This document shows positions 1 to 7,580 of a DNA stretch of 41,642 nucleotides, in pieces. The stretch's first letter is position 1. Each line of letters starts with the position of its first letter. The notes beneath the pieces are model-generated. The model searched no databases, had not been told where the DNA came from, and worked only from the letters and a program-made list of their open reading frames with translations. The DNA is taken from the NCBI GenBank assembly GCA_903923135.1, contig CAIXWN010000126.1, positions 1-41,642 of the forward strand, written 5' to 3'. The position numbers were made by a program, and so were the translations under genes. Origin of the DNA: an uncultured Caulobacteraceae bacterium. GTDB taxonomy: Bacteria > Pseudomonadota > Alphaproteobacteria > Caulobacterales > Caulobacteraceae.

Positions 1-155
1 CGACGCCGCCGCCGCCGGACGGCGCTGTCGATGGCGGTCTTGCCGACGGCGCGCCTCTCCCCGACGCCGAAGCTCCCGCCGAGGCGCCACAGCCGCAATC
101 CCGCACGCAACCCCGCCCGGCGCACGCCATCGGGGCCGATGGCGTGCCCTTCTAG
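1..155 (+). CDS. C-terminal tail of an unidentified protein (partial)
   Basis: A reading frame open from the left edge (codons starting at base 3) ends at TAG 153-155. It encodes about 50 residues rich in Pro, Ala, Asp and Gly and ending in GADGVPF. The composition looks like a disordered C-terminal extension of the kind found on penicillin-binding proteins or other envelope proteins, but no domain is visible and I do not assign a function. Its stop codon overlaps the stop of the convergent metallopeptidase gene within the shared bases CTAG (152-155), which suggests both ends are real. The rest of the gene lies outside the window. Confidence 0.5.
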   Translation, partial: TPPPPDGAVDGGLADGAPLPDAEAPAEAPQPQSRTQPRPAHAIGADGVPF

Positions 156-907
156 TTCCGCGTTCGGGGCAGGATGGCGTGAAGCGCGGCGCCGTTCTGG
201 CGCAGCCAGACCCGGTGCGGGCGCTCATCGCCGACGAGGGCGCGCACATGGGACCAGAAGCGCGGGCCATGGTTGGCCTCCAGCAGATGCGCACACTCGT
301 GAGCGACCACATAGTCAGCCACCGCAAGAGGCGCGAACGCTAGGCGCCAGGAGAGGCGAATCGAGGCGCAGCCGCCCGGTCGCGCGGAGGTGCATGACCC
401 CCACCGGGTGCGGGCGTCGGCCAGGCGCACCGGCGGCGGCGGGGCGCCCAGCCGCCCACAGTGCCAGGATGTCCGCCGGCTGTACACCGCGGCGGCTTCC
501 TGGCGGACGGCCCGTGTCACCAGTTGCGGATCGACCACGCCCGCGCCGCAACCGACCAGGCGCAAGACATCGTCCGCCCCGTCCGGATCATCGACGAGGC
601 GGGGACGGCGGCCGTCCGGCTGCAGTCGCCAGGTGCGGCCGAAGACCACGAGGTGATCATCGGCGGCCAAGGGCGCCACCGGCTCCGGCCGGGCGAGCCG
701 CTCGGCAAGCCAGTCGCGCCGCGCGCGGGCGAAGGCCACGGCGTCGGCCAGATGACGGATGTTCGGGGCCACGGCGATCGCCTCCCCCCGCAGCCGGTCG
801 ACGCGAAGCGAGATTCGGCGCGAACGCGCGTTGACCGTCAGGCGTAGGGTCAGACCGTCGATGTCGATGCTCTGGCCGTGGGCGTAGCGGGGTCCGAACA
901 GGCCCAT
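152..907 (-). CDS. YgjP-like (DUF45/M48-type) zinc metallopeptidase
   Basis: This encodes a 251-residue soluble protein of the YgjP/DUF45 family, predicted zinc-dependent metalloproteases of poorly known substrate. The zinc site is clear near the C-terminus: HECAHLLEANHG, an HExxH motif followed by the N-H-G-P-x-F-W signature of the family. Before it comes the characteristic W-G-S-C block (residues about 165-175), and the N-terminal part has the expected beta-rich R-R-I-S-L-R-V segment. I chose the ATG at 907 because homologues start just before this segment; the longer open frame runs back into phaZ. The gene lies 22 nt downstream of phaZ on the same strand and could be co-transcribed with it. 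Function is known only at the family level. Confidence 0.85.
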   Translation of the reverse strand: MGLFGPRYAHGQSIDIDGLTLRLTVNARSRRISLRVDRLRGEAIAVAPNIRHLADAVAFARARRDWLAERLARPEPVAPLAADDHLVVFGRTWRLQPDGRRPRLVDDPDGADDVLRLVGCGAGVVDPQLVTRAVRQEAAAVYSRRTSWHCGRLGAPPPPVRLADARTRWGSCTSARPGGCASIRLSWRLAFAPLAVADYVVAHECAHLLEANHGPRFWSHVRALVGDERPHRVWLRQNGAALHAILPRTRN

Positions 908-929
908 GGAAGGCGCCCCGGGGCGGGGG

Positions 930-2180
930 CTAGAGGGACGCCTCGCGACGGGCGATGAAGTCCCGGACGCGGGGGTAGATTTCCTGAATGAAGCGGCGGC
1001 CGTTGAACACCCCGTAGTGACCCACGCCCGGCTGCACATAGAGCTCGCGCTGCACCTCAGGGATGTTCACGCACAGGGCGTGCGCGGCCTGGGTCTGGCC
1101 CACCCCGGAAATGTCGTCGCGCTCGCCCTCGACGGTCATCAGGGCGGTGTCGGTGATCGCCGTCAGATCGACCCTGCGGCCGGCGTGCATCAATGCGCCC
1201 TTGGGGAGCAGATAGCGCTGGAACACCACGTCGATGGTTTCCAGATAGAACTCCTCGGTCAGATCCAGGACACTGAGATATTCATCATAGAACTCGCGGT
1301 GCTTCTCGGCTGAGTCTCCGTCGCCGCGCACCATGTCGTCGAAATAGCGGCGGTGGGCCTGCTGATGCATTTCGGCGTTCATCGACATGAAACTGTAGAG
1401 CTGCACGAAGCCCGGGTAGACCCGGCGCAGGACCCCGGCGTAGGGCCAGGGCGCTGTATAGATCATGTTCGACTGAAACCAGGTGAACGGTCGCTCTTCG
1501 GCAAGCTTATTAGTCACCGTCGGAGAGTGGCGCGCGTCGATGGGCGATCCCATAAGGGTCAGGCTCGCCGGGGTCAGCGGGTCCCCGTCCTCGGACATCA
1601 GGGCCGTTGCCGCCAGAACGGCCGGACCCGGCTGGCAGACCGCCACCACATGAGCCCGGCGTCCGACGCTGCCAAGGATTTCAACGATGGTGTCGACATA
1701 GTCATGAAAGCCGAACCGGCCTTCGGCTATCGGCACGTCGCGGGCGTTCGACCAGTCGGTGACATAGACATCGTGGTCGATCAGAAAGGTCTCCACCGTG
1801 CCGCGCAGCAGGGTGGCGAAATGCCCAGACAAAGGCGCGACCACCACCACAGCGGGCGTCTGGATATTCGCTCCGGCGGCGCGCAGGGCGTCGGGATCGC
1901 GCCGGAACCTCAGCAGCTTGACCCAGGGCGACGCCCATGTGGCCTCGCAGACCACCGGGACCACCTGACCGTTGATCAGAACCTGATCGATGCCCCAGGA
2001 CGGTTTGCCGTAGCGACGCGTCAGATTGGCGATAAGGTCGGCCGACGCATAGAGATTCCGTCCGAGTCCGGTGTCTCCGGCGAAATTGAGTGGGGACCGC
2101 CAGAAATCGCGCATCCAGTGGGCCGCAGTGCTGAGCGGCGCGGCGGTGCGGTAGGCGGCTTCGTGCAGGGCGTAGAGCAT
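930..2180 (-). CDS. phaZ: Intracellular poly(3-hydroxybutyrate) depolymerase PhaZ
   Basis: This encodes a 416-residue intracellular PHB depolymerase, which mobilises polyhydroxybutyrate granules in the cytoplasm. It is an alpha/beta hydrolase that uses Cys instead of Ser as nucleophile. The V-C-Q-P-G box puts the nucleophile at Cys182, close to Cys183 described for the Ralstonia eutropha enzyme. The catalytic His is in the C-terminal G-V-G-H-Y-G-V-F motif, and an acidic residue lies in E-G-E-R-D-D-I. The N-terminus MLYALHEA matches the family start, there is no signal peptide, and length is normal. No polymer synthase or phasin gene is visible here, so it stands apart from the pha operon, as is common. 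Confidence 0.93.
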   Translation of the reverse strand: MLYALHEAAYRTAAPLSTAAHWMRDFWRSPLNFAGDTGLGRNLYASADLIANLTRRYGKPSWGIDQVLINGQVVPVVCEATWASPWVKLLRFRRDPDALRAAGANIQTPAVVVVAPLSGHFATLLRGTVETFLIDHDVYVTDWSNARDVPIAEGRFGFHDYVDTIVEILGSVGRRAHVVAVCQPGPAVLAATALMSEDGDPLTPASLTLMGSPIDARHSPTVTNKLAEERPFTWFQSNMIYTAPWPYAGVLRRVYPGFVQLYSFMSMNAEMHQQAHRRYFDDMVRGDGDSAEKHREFYDEYLSVLDLTEEFYLETIDVVFQRYLLPKGALMHAGRRVDLTAITDTALMTVEGERDDISGVGQTQAAHALCVNIPEVQRELYVQPGVGHYGVFNGRRFIQEIYPRVRDFIARREASL

Positions 2181-2256
2181 CGCGTCTTTCTATGTTGCAG
2201 TGCAGGATATGGTCCTGTCGTGGCGCCAAGTCCAGCGCGGCGCAGCCCCGAGAGCC

Positions 2257-2913
2257 TCAGCCGCCGTCCATGGCCGTCCGGATCTGCCTGGCGACCTCAA
2301 GGGGCGAAACGCTCATGTCCAGCGGACGAACGAAGCGCCCTCGCGGGTCCATCAGATAGACCACCGCCGAATGATCCATACTGTAGGACGAGCCCTGAGG
2401 GACCTTCTGGTAGAACACGTGATAGGCGCGCGCCGCGTCGGCGATGCGCTCGGGCGGGCCCGTGAGCCCGCGGGTCGCCTTCGGAAAGGCCGGGCTGGAT
2501 AGGTAGGACTTCAGGGCGGTGGGTGTGTCGCGCTCGGGATCGACGGTAATGAACACCGCCTGGAAGCGATCGGCGCGGTCGCCCAGGCCGCCGACGGCCG
2601 TGCCGAGCTTCGCCAGGGTCGTCGGGCAGACATCCGGACAGAAGGTGTAGCCGAAGAACAACGCTGACCACCGGCCCTGCAACAGGCTCTCGTCCACGGC
2701 CGCGCCGGTCTGATCGACGAGCCTGAACGGTCCCCCGACCGAAGCCACGCCTGTAGAGGGCGGTCCGGGCGACGATTGCAAGAGCATGACTCCCGCCGCC
2801 AACCCCACCGTCAAGGCCACAGCCACCGCCAGCCAGGCCCAGGTCCTCACGCGGCGTGTCCGTTCACCGGGGGCCTCGCACCGCAGCGCGTTTGGGGCCA
2901 TCCTGCGGCCCAT
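2257..2913 (-). CDS. SCO1/SenC-family copper chaperone (thioredoxin fold, membrane anchored)
   Basis: SCO1/SenC proteins deliver copper to the CuA site of cytochrome c oxidase and can act as redox sensors. From the ATG at 2913 the protein has 218 residues: a short basic N-terminus, one membrane anchor (about 24-45) and a periplasmic thioredoxin-like domain. The copper ligands are visible as F-C-P-D-V-C-P (Cys92, Cys96) and the distal His181 in M-D-H-S-A-V-V-Y. The start is uncertain: ATG 2901 or GTG 2850 would also keep the anchor. The gene is divergent from regB, which matches the senC/regB neighbourhood known in alphaproteobacteria and fits a link between oxidase assembly and redox signalling. 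Confidence 0.9.
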   Translation of the reverse strand: MGRRMAPNALRCEAPGERTRRVRTWAWLAVAVALTVGLAAGVMLLQSSPGPPSTGVASVGGPFRLVDQTGAAVDESLLQGRWSALFFGYTFCPDVCPTTLAKLGTAVGGLGDRADRFQAVFITVDPERDTPTALKSYLSSPAFPKATRGLTGPPERIADAARAYHVFYQKVPQGSSYSMDHSAVVYLMDPRGRFVRPLDMSVSPLEVARQIRTAMDGG

Positions 2914-2998
2914 GGTGTCGTCGCCAAGCTTCGTCTCCGCGATCCTGAAACCGCCCGAAGTCGGATCGGGACGGTCCGATACGCCTGTGGTCGGCGGC

Positions 2999-4288
2999 GT
3001 GCAAGTCGGCGACGTCGCGCCCCGGCGCATCCGCATGCGGACGCTGATCTCCCTGCGGGCCGCCTATATCGTCGGTCAGTTGGCGATCCTTCTCGTCGCC
3101 TGGCTGCTCGCCACCGGGCCCTATCCGCTACCGACCTGCCTGGGCCTGGTGGGTGCAAGCACGGTTATGAACCTCGTGCTCGCCCTGTCGCCGGCGGCGA
3201 ACCGGGAAGCCCGCCCCTGGGAGGTGACGGCGCAGATCGCCTTTGACACGGGCCAGGCCGGCCTGCTGCTGTGGCTGGTGGGACCCGTCGCCAGCCCATT
3301 CGCCCTGTTGCTCGTCGTACCGGTGACGGTCGCCGGCGCCTCGCTACCCCCCAGAAGCGCCGCAGCGGTCTGCGCCCTGGCCATATTGGCGGCCCTCGTT
3401 CTCACCTGGGCGGCGGCGCCCTCCTGGACGCCAGGACACGCCGCGCCGGACGTCGACAGTCTCGGTCAGTCCGCCGCGCTGGTGGCCGCTCTGGCGTTCG
3501 CCTGCGGTTTCGCGTCCTGGTCGTCGGCCGGGATCGCGCAGCGGGAGCTGGCGTTGAACGTCACGGAGAGCGTTCTGGCGCGAGAGCAGCGACTCTCCGC
3601 CCTGGGCGCCCTGGCCGCCGCCGTGGCGCACGAACTGGGCACACCCCTGGCCACCATCACCATTATCGCCACCGAACTGGCCCGCAAGGTCCCCGACGGG
3701 CCGCAGCGCGACGACGCCGTCCTGCTGGTCGAGCAGGCGCGCCGGTGCCGCGATATCCTGCGGCGTCTGGCGGAGACCCCTGACCGCCGTGACACGCTTC
3801 ACGAGCGGATGAGTCTGCTGCAGGTGGTGCGCGAGACAGTCGAGCCCTACGGGGCGGGCGGCGAGGTGAAGGTGGAGGCGCTTGTCACCGGCGCGCCGGG
3901 CGTGGCGTCACCCGATATCTGGCGTCGGCCGGAAATTCTGCATGCGCTCTCGACCATCGTCGAGAACGCCTTCGACTTCGCCGGAAGCGAGGTCTTGCTG
4001 ACCGCCAGGTTCGACGCCTCTGTGGTCACCATCGAGGTGCGCGACGACGGTCCGGGCTTCGCCGCGGCCATTCTTCCCAAGCTGGGCGAACCGTATGTGA
4101 CCAGCCGCCCGGGGGGCGAAGGATCGCGATCGGGTCACGCCGGCATGGGCCTGGGCCTGTTCATCGCCAAGACCCTGCTTGAACGGTCCGGCGCACAGGT
4201 GTTGTTCGCCAACGGGCCCGTTCGCGGGGCGATCGTCACCGCCCGCTGGCCGCGAGCCAGGCTCGAAGTGGGCCGGGAAAAGACATGA
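2999..4288 (+). CDS. regB: Redox-sensing histidine kinase RegB/PrrB/ActS
   Basis: Membrane sensor kinase of the RegBA global redox system, which phosphorylates RegA when respiration is limited. About six hydrophobic segments form the N-terminal sensor. The H-box A-V-A-H-E-L-G-T-P-L-A-T places the phospho-His at about residue 211. The redox box with the conserved cysteine reads E-Q-A-R-R-C-R-D-I-L (Cys about 250), and the ATPase domain has N (V-E-N-A), D-D-G-P-G-F and G-M-G-L-G-L-F boxes. The quinone-contacting heptapeptide, G-G-x-x-N-P-F in classical RegB, is G-P-V-A-S-P-F here. The GTG at 2999 gives 429 residues and the usual short cytoplasmic lead before R-M-R-T-L; ATG 3035 and ATG 2912 are alternatives, so the start is weakly supported. 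regA follows after 114 nt. Confidence 0.9.
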   Translation: MQVGDVAPRRIRMRTLISLRAAYIVGQLAILLVAWLLATGPYPLPTCLGLVGASTVMNLVLALSPAANREARPWEVTAQIAFDTGQAGLLLWLVGPVASPFALLLVVPVTVAGASLPPRSAAAVCALAILAALVLTWAAAPSWTPGHAAPDVDSLGQSAALVAALAFACGFASWSSAGIAQRELALNVTESVLAREQRLSALGALAAAVAHELGTPLATITIIATELARKVPDGPQRDDAVLLVEQARRCRDILRRLAETPDRRDTLHERMSLLQVVRETVEPYGAGGEVKVEALVTGAPGVASPDIWRRPEILHALSTIVENAFDFAGSEVLLTARFDASVVTIEVRDDGPGFAAAILPKLGEPYVTSRPGGEGSRSGHAGMGLGLFIAKTLLERSGAQVLFANGPVRGAIVTARWPRARLEVGREKT

Positions 4289-4402
4289 TCACCGACTTGC
4301 GCTATCGAACGCCTTGTCTTGTCAGGGCGAACGGCGACATAGTGACGCGGACGTCTTCGACCTTGTTAGGCCGACTCTTTTTGTCGATCGAGAGGCGCGC
4401 TG

Positions 4403-4957
4403 ATGGATGATTCTTCGGGTGTTGGCGCGTCGGACCGCCGTTTGTTATTGCTCGATGACGACGCCGCCCTGAGGGGGCGATTGGGACGGGCCCTCGAGGC
4501 GCGGGGTTTCCAGACCGTTCAGGTGGAATCCGTGGCCCAGGCGCTCAGCGCCGTGGCTGAAAACCCTCCCGCCTTCGCCGTCCTGGACATGAGACTCGAG
4601 GATGGTTCGGGGCTGTGCGTAGTCGAGGCCCTGCGCGGCAGCCGGCCAGACGCCCGCATCATCATGCTCACCGGCTACGGCAACATCGCCACGGCCGTGG
4701 CGGCGGTGAAGGCCGGCGCCGTGGACTATCTGTCGAAACCCGCCGACGCCGACGATGTGGTCAACGCTCTGCTGGCCGCGGAAACCGGCGTCGCCCCGCC
4801 GCCGCCGGAGAATCCCATGAGCGCGGACCGGGTGCGCTGGGAGCACATCCAGCGCGTCTATGAACTGTGCGCCCGCAATGTGTCGGAGACCGCTCGGCGG
4901 TTGAACATGCACCGCCGGACCCTGCAGCGGATCCTGTCGAAGCGGGCGCCCAAATAG
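4403..4957 (+). CDS. regA: Response regulator RegA/PrrA/ActR
   Basis: 184-residue response regulator paired with the upstream RegB kinase. The receiver domain has the acidic cluster L-L-D-D-D (about 17-20), phospho-acceptor Asp62 in V-L-D-M-R-L, and the conserved Thr/Lys switch residues in M-L-T-G-Y-G and L-S-K-P (Lys112). A proline-rich linker (about 131-139, P-P-P-P-E-N-P) leads to a Fis-type helix-turn-helix at 158-180 ending H-R-R-T-L-Q-R-I-L, the nearly invariant recognition helix of the family. Length and linker are typical. RegA controls respiration, carbon and redox genes. The 114-nt gap behind regB could hold its own promoter. Confidence 0.95.
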   Translation: MDDSSGVGASDRRLLLLDDDAALRGRLGRALEARGFQTVQVESVAQALSAVAENPPAFAVLDMRLEDGSGLCVVEALRGSRPDARIIMLTGYGNIATAVAAVKAGAVDYLSKPADADDVVNALLAAETGVAPPPPENPMSADRVRWEHIQRVYELCARNVSETARRLNMHRRTLQRILSKRAPK

Positions 4958-4974
4958 GCCTCCCGGCGAGGCCT
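4956..4974 (+). terminator. Stem-loop downstream of regA
   Basis: A perfect 7-bp inverted repeat, AGGCCTC (4956-4962) and GAGGCCT (4968-4974), with a 5-nt loop, begins inside the regA stop codon. There is no clean U-tract after it, so intrinsic termination is an inference from position. Confidence 0.45.
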
Positions 4975-5001
4975 TACGACAGATTGGTATCCGGGCAAAA
5001 A

Positions 5002-5675
5002 ATGGACATCGCCAACGTCAAACCCCCTCAAACACCCGACCACCCCCGTGTTTTTGTCGCGTTTCACGGCGAACATCGCCTGCGGCACAGGGCGTGGACC
5101 GAGGTCGCCGACGCCGCCTCATGCGTCGCTGGAGCGAGCCTTGAAGGCGCCGTCCTGGTTTTCGACGATGTCAGCGGCGAGGTCGTCGATCCTGGCGGGC
5201 CGGCCTCTGACGCCAGGCCCGTACTGCGCAGCACCGGGCGCCCCAGACGTGGCGTCGCGGCCCGCGAGGTCACCCTCCTGCCGCCGCACTGGGACTGGCT
5301 GGCCGTACAACGAGGCGGGTCCTCGGCCGCTCTCACACGGGTTGTGGAAGGCGCGCGGCGCGCCGATCCGGCGAGCAAGTCGCGGCGGGGGCGCGTGACG
5401 GCGCCTGCCGGTTCATGTCGGCGATGGCTGGCGACCTGACTGGTTTCGAGGAGGCCGCCCCGGCGCTGTTGGCGGAGGGCGATACGGTCGTCGCCACATG
5501 ACTCTGGCGCGCCACCCATGCCGGGGACTACCCGGGATTCCCGGCGAAAGGCGGAACGATCCGAATGTCGGGTGTCACGGCCTACAGCTTCGACGACCGG
5601 GCCCGCCTGACCGGGCACTGGCAGGTTGTGGACAGGTTGGGGCTGTACCGGCAGTTGCAGGCGCGGGCGCCCTGA
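5002..5675 (+). pseudogene. Broken chimera: DUF2239 front half joined to SnoaL-like back half
   Basis: The frame from ATG 5002 reads as a DUF2239 protein: V-F-V-A-F-H-G, L-V-F-D-D-V-S-G, then the family hallmark A-R-E-V-T-L-L-P-P-H-W-D-W-L-A. After G-A-R-R-A-D-P-A-S-K-S-R-R the homology jumps one frame (C-R-F-M-S-A-M-A-G-D-L-T-G-F-E-E-A), consistent with one base lost in the G-run at 5387-5391. In that second frame the DUF2239 similarity stops near A-L-L-A-E-G-D (about 5480). The text then becomes a SnoaL-like/ester cyclase C-terminus (W-R-A-T-H-A-G-D-Y-P-G ... G-H-W-Q-V-V-D-R-L-G-L-Y-R-Q-L), ending at TGA 5673-5675. An in-frame TGA at 5499-5501 replaces what should be a Trp codon. Three lesions make a functional product unlikely. 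Confidence 0.75.
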
Positions 5676-5755
5676 CGCGGACAGGTCCATACTCTTGACG
5701 CGCGCGGACAACCGGGGCCTCTGCCGCCAGACATCAGGAGGAGGGGAATCGCCTT

Positions 5756-6745
5756 ATGCAAACGCGTCGTATCGGTCCTTTCGAGGTTTCCGCGATCGGC
5801 CTCGGCTGCATGAGCCTGTCGCACGCCTACGGCCCTCCGCCGCCCCGCGAGCAGGCGGAACGGGTGCTTCTGGGCGCCATTGACGCAGGGCACACCTTCT
5901 TCGACACCGCCGCTGTCTATGGTCTGGGCCACAATGAGCGTCTGGTGGGAGAGGTGCTGAAACCCCATCGCGACCGCATCGTCCTCGCCTCGAAATGCGG
6001 CATGACCCGCGGCGAGGAACGGGAGTTGAACGGCGCCCCGGAGAGGCTGAAGGCCACCTGTGACGAGAGCCTGACCCGGCTCGGCGTCGAGGTCATAGAC
6101 CTCTACTATCTGCACCGATGGGACAAGCGCGTGCCCATCGAGGACAGCGTCGGCGCCTTGGCCGAGCTGGTGGCGGCCGGCAAGATCCGCAGCATCGGCC
6201 TGTCCGAGGTGGGCGCGGCCACGTTGAGGAAAGCCCACGCGGTCCATCCCATCGCCGCTCTGCAGACCGAGTATTCGCCATGGACACGCAATCCCGAGAT
6301 CGCCGTTCTGGACGCCTGTCGGGAACTGGGCGTCGCCTTCGTGGCTTTCAGCCCCGTTGCGCGTGGCTTCCTGGCCGGCGGGGCCAGCGATCCGTCCCGT
6401 TTCGGTCCCGGGGACTTCCGCACCGCCATGCCGCGCTTCCAGGGCGAGGCCCTGACCGCCAATCTGCGGCTGCTGGAAGCCTTCACCGCCCTGGCCGCCG
6501 AGGCCGGCTGCACCGCGGCGCAGCTTTGCCTGGCCTGGCTGTTGCACAGAAATCCGATCGTCGTGCCGATCCCCGGCACATCCAACCCGGCGCACATGGC
6601 CGAGAACGCCGCCGCCGCCAACGTGCGCCTGTCGTCAGCGGTTATGGCCAGGGTCGAAGAGCTGGTGAACGAGCGCACGGTCGCCGGGCCGCGGTATCCG
6701 GCCGCGATGCAGGCGACAGTCGACACCGAGGACTGGGCGGCCTGA
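5756..6745 (+). CDS. Aldo/keto reductase
   Basis: 329-residue NADPH-dependent aldo/keto reductase of the (alpha/beta)8 barrel type, resembling the AKR13-like oxidoreductases of bacteria. The catalytic tetrad is visible: Asp50 and Tyr55 in F-D-T-A-A-V-Y-G, Lys80 in L-A-S-K-C-G, and His120 in Y-Y-L-H-R-W. The C-terminal cofactor-binding part has V-P-I-P-G-T-S-N. A strong ribosome-binding site (GGAGGAGGGG) precedes the ATG. The physiological carbonyl substrate cannot be read from sequence. It stands alone between a pseudogene and a convergent acetyltransferase gene. Confidence 0.93.
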   Translation: MQTRRIGPFEVSAIGLGCMSLSHAYGPPPPREQAERVLLGAIDAGHTFFDTAAVYGLGHNERLVGEVLKPHRDRIVLASKCGMTRGEERELNGAPERLKATCDESLTRLGVEVIDLYYLHRWDKRVPIEDSVGALAELVAAGKIRSIGLSEVGAATLRKAHAVHPIAALQTEYSPWTRNPEIAVLDACRELGVAFVAFSPVARGFLAGGASDPSRFGPGDFRTAMPRFQGEALTANLRLLEAFTALAAEAGCTAAQLCLAWLLHRNPIVVPIPGTSNPAHMAENAAAANVRLSSAVMARVEELVNERTVAGPRYPAAMQATVDTEDWAA

Positions 6746-6757
6746 TCCCTGCCGCCC
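6735..6757 (+). terminator. Possible terminator at the aldo/keto reductase 3' end
   Basis: A 7-bp perfect inverted repeat, GGGCGGC (6735-6741) and GCCGCCC (6751-6757), with a 9-nt loop, spans the stop codon and lies just before the end of the convergent GNAT gene. No T-tract is present, so the role is inferred from position. Confidence 0.35.
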
Positions 6758-6764
6758 CGGAGCG

Positions 6765-7265
6765 TCAGAGCCCGTGCAGCCGCGCCATCGTCAGGGAGTC
6801 GGCGTACGCGCCATCGCGAAAACCTTCGGCCCGCAGGAGGCCCTCGCGCTCGAAGCCGAACCGCTCGTAGAGGGCGATGGCGCGGGCGTTGTCGGCCCAG
6901 ACCTGCAGTTCCAGTCGCTTGAGATTCAGCCATCGGTCTGAAAGATCGACCACGGCCGCCATCAGCGCCGTACCAACGCCGCGCCCGGCATAGGCGTCGT
7001 GCACACCCATGCCGATCGAGCCGACGTGAGCCCGCCGATTCTCGAAGCGCGTAAGGAAGATGGCGCCCACGACCTTACGATCGACGACCGCCACCAGGCG
7101 CGTCAGGTTGGGCGTCGGCATGGCGTTACGGGTCCGGCGGCTGTCGACCGAGACGAAGGGCAACTGCAAGGTGCCCCAGATGACCTGCGGCTGGTTCCAC
7201 ACTTCGGTGAGGTCGGGGAGGTCCTCCGGCTCCTGGCCGCGGATGACAATATCAGGTGACGACAT
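6765..7265 (-). CDS. GNAT-family N-acetyltransferase
   Basis: 166-residue acetyltransferase of the GNAT superfamily, transferring an acetyl group from acetyl-CoA to an amine that cannot be predicted. The acetyl-CoA binding motif A is G-R-G-V-G-T-A-L-M (about residues 95-103), preceded by a beta strand with H-V-G-S-I-G-M-G-V. The C-terminal motif N-A-R-A-I-A-L-Y-E-R-F-G-F is typical. The overall pattern resembles the YhhY/SpeG-like branch. The ATG at 7265 is chosen because CGGAGAA lies just upstream; an ATG at 7280 in the same frame has no ribosome-binding site. Confidence 0.9.
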   Translation of the reverse strand: MSSPDIVIRGQEPEDLPDLTEVWNQPQVIWGTLQLPFVSVDSRRTRNAMPTPNLTRLVAVVDRKVVGAIFLTRFENRRAHVGSIGMGVHDAYAGRGVGTALMAAVVDLSDRWLNLKRLELQVWADNARAIALYERFGFEREGLLRAEGFRDGAYADSLTMARLHGL

Positions 7266-7580
7266 GGCGTTCTCCGGCATGGGCGGCGGGATGGGCCGGG
7301 AAAGCAGCCCCGTCCATCACCGGCGGGGCCTGGGGTGATGGCTCGGCGGGGCGATCCCTAGCGCAAGACTGACCTCGCCGGCCCTGGAACCCCCAGGCGC
7401 ATGGCGTGGATGTGCAGGAGTTTGCGCACGGCTTCAGATTGGCCCGGATCGACCCTGTCCGCAACCCGAGGCCCGCCGGCCGTGCAGGCCACCTTAACGC
7501 CGCTTCGGGCGGGATGGGGCCGCATGGGCCCCGTCGCAGGTTCGCGCCCGCGACACCATTCCGAGGCTTCGGGACGCTCT
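7266..7580. other. Intergenic region with a short inverted repeat
   Basis: There is no convincing coding sequence in these 315 bases between two minus-strand genes. The only structure I see is a perfect 8-bp inverted repeat, CCATCACC (7314-7321) and GGTGATGG (7334-7341), about 50 bp upstream of the GNAT start. It could be an operator or a weak terminator for the upstream gene. The rest holds nothing I recognise. Confidence 0.4.

Noticed and set aside
4334-4348. Possible RegA-binding site between regB and regA (GCGACATAGTGACGC)
   Set aside because: It matches the degenerate consensus as I remember it at about 13 of 15 positions, which is too weak in GC-rich DNA to report as a site.
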